From positions 1 through 8,048 of the forward strand of contig NZ_CABFMN010000017.1 of NCBI RefSeq assembly GCF_901875635.1: a stretch of DNA of 8,048 nt. Reading direction: 5' to 3'. The notes beneath the pieces are model-generated. The model was not told the DNA's origin. It saw nothing but the letters and a program-made list of their open reading frames with translations, and did not search any database. Position 1 is the first letter of the stretch. Each line of letters opens with the position of its first letter. Both the position numbers and the translations under genes were made by a program. Of the stretch, positions 6,444 to 8,048 are shown piece after piece. This DNA is from Xylophilus ampelinus (GTDB lineage Bacteria > Pseudomonadota > Gammaproteobacteria > Burkholderiales > Burkholderiaceae_C).

Positions 6444-6486
6444 GGTCGGCGCCGCTGCGGCGCTTTCTATCACCCGCGCGACAGCG
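6421..6486 (-). promoter_or_regulatory. Upstream regulatory module of SBP2 (shared with SBP1)
   Basis: Three blocks match the SBP1 upstream region at identical spacing: CGCTGTCGC (6486-6478), GTGATAG (6473-6467) and CTTRCGGGCATTCCCTG (6444-6428) followed by a GCGGGG run. All are offset from their SBP1 counterparts by exactly 1430 bp, although the sequence between them differs. A further CTTGTAC lies at 6407-6401. Conservation in otherwise diverged DNA implies a promoter or regulator site. I cannot assign a standard -35/-10 pair with confidence. Confidence 0.6.
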
Positions 6487-6515
6487 TGCACCGAGCTTGT
6501 GCTACCCGTGGGTAG

Positions 6516-6540
6516 AAAAAGGGCCGATCCGGCCCCTTTT
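6516..6540 (-). terminator. Intrinsic terminator after SBP1
   Basis: On the minus strand an 11-bp stem, AAAAGGGGCCG against CGGCCCTTTTT with one G-T wobble, encloses the loop GAT and ends in five T residues (6520-6516). It starts eight bases after the SBP1 stop. Its sequence is unrelated to the terminator after SBP2, so the two arose or diverged separately. Confidence 0.85.
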
Positions 6541-6548
6541 CCGGTGCG

Positions 6549-7784
6549 TCAGGGCCGCTTCATCTGGCAGCTGGTGGGCGTGCTGGCCACGTAGGGCTCG
6601 TAGTACTTGACCGGGGCGAAGGTGTATCCGGTGTTCTCGGCGTCGTAGGGGTATTTGCCGCCTGCCTTTTCCCAGCGCGTGATGAACAGACCCTGCTGCA
6701 GCTGGTGGTCGGCCTTGCGCATCTCGACTTCGCCGTTGAAGCTCTTGATCTTCATGCCCTCGAGCGCGGCGGCCACCTTCACCGGGTCGGTCGACTTCGT
6801 CTTGACGAAGGCGGCATCGAGCAGCGCGAAGGTGTGGTAGATCGAGTTCTGCGTCATGTCGTCGTTCATGCGCTTCTTGAACTCGGCCATCAGCGGCTGG
6901 ATCGGCGGGCCCATGTTGTAGTGGCCGTAGCCCACCACGTAGACCTTGCCCGCGGCGCCCGCGCCCATGGCCGTCGGCGCACCCGAGCCGAATGCGTAGT
7001 AGGTGTAGAACTTGACGGTGTCGAGCAGGCCCGCGTCCTGCGCCGCCTTCAGCAGCAGCGCGAGGTCGGAGCCCCAGTTGCCGGTGATGACCGTGTCGGC
7101 GCCGGACGCCTTGATCTTGGCGATGTAGGGCGAGAAGTCGCGCACCTGGGCCAGCGGGTGCAGGTCGTCGCCGACGATCTGAACGTCGGGCCGCTTGGCC
7201 TTGAGCCCTTCCTTGGCGTACCTGCTGACCTGCACGCCGTGCGCATAGTTCTGTCCGAGGATGTAGACCTTCTTGATGTCGGGCTGGTCCTTCATGAAGG
7301 TGGTCAGCGCCTCCATCTTCATCGAGGTGTCGGCGTCGAGCCGGAAGTGCCAGTAGCTGCACTTGCTGTTGGTCAGGTCCGGGTCCACCGCGGCGTAGTT
7401 GAAGTACATGACTTCCTTGCCGGGGTTGCGCGCGTTGTGCTTCTCGAGCGCGTCGATGATCGCGAGCGCCGGGCCGGAGCCGTTGCCCTGCGTCACGTAG
7501 CGGGCGCCCTGGTCCATGGCCGAGCGCAGCGCGGCGGTCGTTTCCTGGGGGCTGAGCTTGTTGTCCAGCGAGATCAGCTCGAACTTCACGCCCGAGGCGT
7601 TGGTCTTGTTGAAGTGCTCGACCATCAGCTGATAGGTCTTCAGCTGGTTGGTGCCCACCGCCGCCATGAGGCCCGAGAGCGGGTCCATCCAGGCGATCTT
7701 CACGGTCTCGCCCTTCTGGGCAAAAGCGCCTGCAGCGCCCGCTGCCATTGCGCAGGCAGCTACGATTTTGATAGCAAATTTCAA
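6549..7784 (-). CDS. HAAT-type ABC importer periplasmic substrate-binding protein, LivK-like (SBP1)
   Basis: This 411-residue paralogue of SBP2 is the first transporter gene after the acyl-CoA ligase. It starts at TTG 7784 with AGGAG seven bases upstream. The signal peptide runs MKFAIKIVAACAMAAG to AFA (20-22) with likely cleavage before Q23. The rest is a type I periplasmic binding fold (Peripla_BP_6): DPLSGLMAAVGTNQLKT (34-50) and NGSGPALAIIDALEK (101-115) are shared with SBP2. By hand alignment the two agree at about 317 of 409 positions (near 77%), with one two-residue indel near 254. They differ most around residues 293-328 and in the signal peptide. C142 and C406 match the SBP2 cysteine pair. 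The first codons (GCT ATC AAA ATC GTA GCT) are A/T-rich, unlike the rest of the gene, and resemble an interspersed repeat. Confidence 0.93.
   Translation of the reverse strand: MKFAIKIVAACAMAAGAAGAFAQKGETVKIAWMDPLSGLMAAVGTNQLKTYQLMVEHFNKTNASGVKFELISLDNKLSPQETTAALRSAMDQGARYVTQGNGSGPALAIIDALEKHNARNPGKEVMYFNYAAVDPDLTNSKCSYWHFRLDADTSMKMEALTTFMKDQPDIKKVYILGQNYAHGVQVSRYAKEGLKAKRPDVQIVGDDLHPLAQVRDFSPYIAKIKASGADTVITGNWGSDLALLLKAAQDAGLLDTVKFYTYYAFGSGAPTAMGAGAAGKVYVVGYGHYNMGPPIQPLMAEFKKRMNDDMTQNSIYHTFALLDAAFVKTKSTDPVKVAAALEGMKIKSFNGEVEMRKADHQLQQGLFITRWEKAGGKYPYDAENTGYTFAPVKYYEPYVASTPTSCQMKRP
7749..7777 (-). repeat. Repeat-like segment inside the SBP1 signal-peptide codons
   Basis: On the minus strand TTGCTAT, seven bases, GTAGCTGC, CTGCGCA has the same layout as the repeat at 1142-1170. 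It encodes roughly residues 3-12 of the signal peptide. The GCTA and TAGC arms can still pair. SBP2, otherwise very similar, lacks these bases. It could be a repeat insertion tolerated in a signal sequence, or chance similarity. Confidence 0.4.
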
Positions 7785-7796
7785 GGCTTGTCTCCT
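7782..7796 (-). promoter_or_regulatory. Ribosome-binding site and TTG start of SBP1
   Basis: AGGAG (7796-7792), seven bases, then TTG (7784-7782), the same arrangement as SBP2. The first in-frame ATG lies 12 codons in, within the signal peptide, and would remove its positive N-terminus, so TTG is preferred. Confidence 0.75.
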
Positions 7797-7850
7797 GTGT
7801 CGGATGGGTCGGTCGGTCGTTCGCGCGCAGCGTACAAGCGCCCTCCTTCA

Positions 7851-7916
7851 CCCCGCACAGGGAATGCCCGCAAGAAGGGCCGCCCCCGCAGCCCTCCTAT
7901 CACGTTGGCGACAGCG
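7851..7916 (-). promoter_or_regulatory. Upstream regulatory module of SBP1 (shared with SBP2)
   Basis: It carries CGCTGTCGC (7916-7908), GTGATAG (7903-7897) and CTTGCGGGCATTCCCTG (7874-7858) plus GCGGGG, matching the SBP2 upstream region base for base at constant spacing. A CTTGTAC block is at 7838-7832. The module begins only three bases after the stop codon of the acyl-CoA ligase and fills most of the 135-bp gap. It is the likely promoter/operator region of the transport operon. Confidence 0.6.
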
Positions 7917-7919
7917 CGT

Positions 7920-8048
7920 TCAGGCGCTCGCGAGCGAGGGGAGCTTGTAGTCCTTGAGCTGTTCGCGCAGCTTGGTCTTGAGGATCTTTCCGGTGGCGCC
8001 CAGCGGAATCGCCTCGACGAACACCACGTCGTCGGGGATCTGCCACTT
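7920..8048 (-). CDS. AMP-forming acyl-CoA synthetase, C-terminal end (partial)
   Basis: Only the last 42 residues are in the window; the frame is open to the right edge and stops with TGA at 7922-7920. The visible part, WQIPDDVVFVEAIPLGATGKILKTKLRE, is the C-terminal subdomain of the ANL superfamily (acyl-CoA synthetases). It contains the A10 motif P-LGATGKI, whose lysine (visible residue 21) contacts the acyl-adenylate in the first half-reaction. The GKILKTKLRE form is usual in medium/long-chain fatty acyl-CoA ligases and related enzymes. The enzyme would convert a carboxylic acid, ATP and CoA into an acyl-CoA. It lies upstream of, and in the same direction as, the transporter genes, which suggests it activates the imported compound. 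Substrate and chain length cannot be told from this fragment. Confidence 0.88.
   Translation of the reverse strand, partial: KWQIPDDVVFVEAIPLGATGKILKTKLREQLKDYKLPSLASA

Noticed and set aside
6449..6463. GCGCCGC-T-GCGGCGC inverted repeat before SBP2
   Set aside because: The one-base loop is sterically poor, it is not conserved before SBP1, and such GC palindromes are frequent in DNA of this composition.
5287..6594. 435-codon plus-strand frame opposite SBP2
   Set aside because: It is antisense to a clear binding protein, crosses its upstream region and contains no recognisable motif.
7804..7820. GGTC/GGTCG short tandem repeats before SBP1
   Set aside because: Only about three units; no sign of a CRISPR or iteron array and no counterpart before SBP2.
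6502..7851. 449-codon minus-strand frame overlapping SBP1 in another phase
   Set aside because: Low-complexity Arg/Gly/Gln/His composition; the neighbouring phase encodes SBP1 with a signal peptide and high similarity to SBP2.

Overview
The window looks like chromosomal DNA of a GC-rich betaproteobacterium, most likely Comamonadaceae (Variovorax/Acidovorax-like). The grounds are strong GC third-position bias, a gene set typical of the Burkholderiales, and two interspersed sequences I recall as abundant in that family: a GCTAT-loop-ATAGC element and a GCCCCC/GGGGGC element. The genus call is inference. All recognised genes lie on the minus strand and are read from the right edge to the left.

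Layout, in transcription order: the last 42 codons of an AMP-forming acyl-CoA synthetase (8048-7920); a 135-bp regulatory gap; a LivK-like periplasmic binding protein (SBP1, 7784-6549) ending at an intrinsic terminator; a 188-bp gap; a second, about 77% identical binding protein (SBP2, 6360-5131) ending at another strong terminator; then the tightly packed permease and ATPase genes livH (5041-4094), livM (4091-2769), livG (2772-2002) and livF (1917-1222). After a 310-bp gap with a candidate promoter, a 22-bp palindromic operator and a family repeat, an enoyl-CoA hydratase/3-hydroxyacyl-CoA dehydrogenase begins (911) and runs off the left edge, just where its Rossmann fold should start.

Together the genes form a HAAT-type ABC importer: two periplasmic receptors, the LivH-LivM channel and the LivG-LivF ATPase pair. 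It sits between an acyl-CoA ligase and a beta-oxidation enzyme. The binding proteins lack the Glu and Thr that hold the amino-acid backbone in classical LIV-binding proteins. I therefore infer that the substrate may be a carboxylic acid that is imported, activated to its CoA thioester and beta-oxidised, rather than leucine/isoleucine/valine. This is not proven by sequence.

Main points for a second look: (1) the tandem binding-protein genes share an upstream module whose blocks are all offset by exactly 1430 bp, and both start with TTG behind the same AGGAG; (2) LivF has Arg for the Walker A Lys and LivG has a degraded signature motif, and both fall in the same composite ATP site; (3) a family repeat appears to overlap the signal-peptide codons of SBP1, and another seems to supply the livF ribosome-binding site; (4) a palindromic operator lies at the inferred transcription start of the beta-oxidation gene. 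I see no transposase, CRISPR array, tRNA or rRNA.
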